A stretch of 13,748 nucleotides of DNA from Phycisphaerales bacterium. GTDB taxonomy: Bacteria; Planctomycetota; Phycisphaerae; Phycisphaerales; UBA1924. The notes under the pieces are model-generated. The model had not been told where the DNA came from, made no database searches, and worked only from the letters and a program-made list of their open reading frames with translations. This document shows, piece after piece, positions 13,701 to 13,748 of this stretch. The stretch lies in the NCBI GenBank assembly GCA_016764015.1, contig JAESSR010000234.1:1-13748 (forward strand), in the 5' to 3' direction. How positions within the stretch are numbered: the stretch's first letter is position 1; each line of letters opens with the position of its first letter. The position numbers and the translations under genes are program-made.

Positions 13701-13708
13701 AAAATCAT
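10697..13708 (-). CDS. Large membrane protein with vWA and GATase1-like domains
   Basis: The protein is 1003 aa. Two N-terminal membrane helices (about 19-37 and 51-69) are followed by a vWA domain with D87-A-S89-R-S91, the loop GATDGTNLMS (146-155) and IITDGNETDG (174-183). Then come a beta-sandwich region (about 210-300), a glutamine-amidotransferase-like fold around 330-430 (SVLIVAED, YEAIVLLNQ, GGGLVMIGGPESFGAGGW) with no nucleophilic Cys, and a second vWA-like domain at 444-615, where the first metal motif has become IVHSVEIPRG while ISDGDPSM is kept. A third membrane helix (about 866-884) precedes a 115-residue Lys/Arg/Ser-rich cytoplasmic tail. This layout is typical of planctomycete MoxR-associated proteins of unknown task. 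The start overlaps the upstream stop by ATGA; no strong ribosome binding site is seen, consistent with coupling. Confidence 0.88.
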   Translation of the reverse strand: MILTSLLPASLAIGPIQFEIEMFLILIPTLGLLTAFIARKSISGLGKGSRIAALVIRLLAIALIVGALAEPSLRKTSNDVGVTVIIDASRSIPSGAQDQIDQYIAMAQQGSRQPDDQLGIITAAENAYTQSSVSRATSRVDRQFIGATDGTNLMSAVSLAIASAPKSLANRITIITDGNETDGSLIRAAQAAKAQGIPIDVLPVEFAYAEEVIVEALQAPANVRVGETITLKVVLTSTVPAAGRLLISQDGTVIDLNPAADELGKIVELRKGRNVLTVSVGVTRPGALSYEAVFEPITALSDSGSATGTLGDSISENNKGSAITFVDSEGSVLIVAEDPNEAVKFEDVLAKAEVNSIRINASQFPTSLPELASYEAIVLLNQSAYSYSEFQQELMRQYVHDTGGGLVMIGGPESFGAGGWIGSPLADALPIRLDPPQKRQMPRGALALIVHSVEIPRGVFYGKQVCNAAVDAMSRLDLIGIIEYQGMGGTDWVYPLSQVGDRGNVKRAIQNLTFGDMPSFDPSLQLALSGLMNAGAGQKHCIVISDGDPSMSRSLLRKFKQAGITISAVGVNPHSPADTNTLRTMARVTGGTYYAVSNNSLATLPQIFIKEAQTIRRALIWEGESFSPARTGVPTTTMRGINSVPPIAGYVVAAEREGLSLVTLRGKEQDPIAAQWPYGLGKVVTFTSDVSTRWAPAWVGWSGFDQFWEQHIRWTMRPSGSATLRVTTENIGDKTRVIVEAFGADGERLNFADFQARASTPDGIGKLVEVQQVGPGRYEGEFDTSDAGAYVVNLQYRAPGKDGEILEGSAQAAVTRPFADEFKALQTNLPLLQQVAAITGGRVLPTDPTLADLWSRDGVKVPLSLTPVWLMFAMIGIGVFLLDVAVRRVRIDPTMIAAFFRRGVSKETNATMGSMQAMSAAKSRASSRTGDDERKSSRSRKFEAPIDAPTSTEPVALTGEDESNQPSIGKPVRKVTKEQTEPIDALSALRAAKKRARDDMDES

Positions 13709-13748
13709 GGCGACTGACCCGCAATCTGGGCGTATTCATTCCCAATTT
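13705..13748 (-). CDS. C-terminal end of an upstream operon gene, cut by the window edge
   Basis: On the minus strand an open frame enters from the right edge and ends with the residues IGNEYAQIAGQSP before TGA (13707-13705), overlapping the ATG of the 1003-aa gene as ATGA. The overlap is what identifies this frame as coding; the peptide is too short to name. In related clusters this place is often taken by another BatA-like or DUF4159-type protein, which cannot be confirmed here. Confidence 0.5.
   Translation of the reverse strand, partial: IGNEYAQIAGQSP

Noticed and set aside
1..13748. CRISPR array, tRNA, rRNA or insertion-sequence transposase
   Set aside because: No evenly spaced direct repeats, no tRNA-like cloverleaf or rRNA sequence and no transposase or recombinase frame was seen.

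Overview
The window looks like a planctomycete chromosome, most likely class Phycisphaerae. Two secreted proteins end in a PEP-CTERM-like tail of the planctomycete type (Pro-x-Pro, a hydrophobic helix, then VATRRRR), and a MoxR ATPase / DUF58 / BatA / large vWA membrane-protein cluster of the kind common in that phylum fills most of the right side. Apart from an 18-codon gene end at the left edge, all protein genes lie on the minus strand, so the operon reads from right to left. The phylum call rests on gene content and the sorting-signal style; no rRNA or tRNA is present.

Left part (1-3220), accessory and repeat-rich. It holds a DUF3892-type small protein (215-490) with a clear terminator, and a TIR-domain protein (705-1682). 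The TIR protein's N-terminus (1682-1783) is split off by a one-base frame change with a TAATG junction, and a near-consensus promoter lies upstream. Between the two genes, on the opposite strand, are a sigma70-like promoter, two hairpins and a U-tract that fit a small RNA of about 75 nt. Two families of palindromic intergenic repeat occur here. One has variable, self-complementary arms and a GCACCCGG tail (three copies). The other is a 50-bp element starting CCCTCCGTC (three copies here, one more at 5470). A PEP-CTERM protein gene (2399-3007) closes this part.

Middle (3221-6896): a BatA-like vWA membrane protein, a second PEP-CTERM protein with its own terminator, and a small lipoprotein.

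Right part (6893-13748): read in the direction of transcription, the end of an unknown gene, a 1003-aa vWA / GATase-like membrane protein, MoxR, a HEPN (AbiU2-like) protein, an OafA-type membrane acyltransferase, DUF58, then the lipoprotein. Every junction from MoxR to the lipoprotein overlaps by ATGA or TAATG. MoxR, DUF58 and the vWA proteins probably form one chaperone/scaffold system at the membrane. The HEPN and acyltransferase genes look like cargo placed between moxR and DUF58. The strongest clue is that the first 49 bp of the DUF58 gene region and of the acyltransferase gene region are near-identical (46/49), so the acyltransferase begins with a copied DUF58 N-terminus.

Most worth checking: the copied gene start in the moxR operon, the HEPN protein inside that operon, the frameshifted TIR gene, the candidate small RNA, and the variable-arm hairpin repeats that bracket the TIR/DUF3892 segment in inverted orientation.
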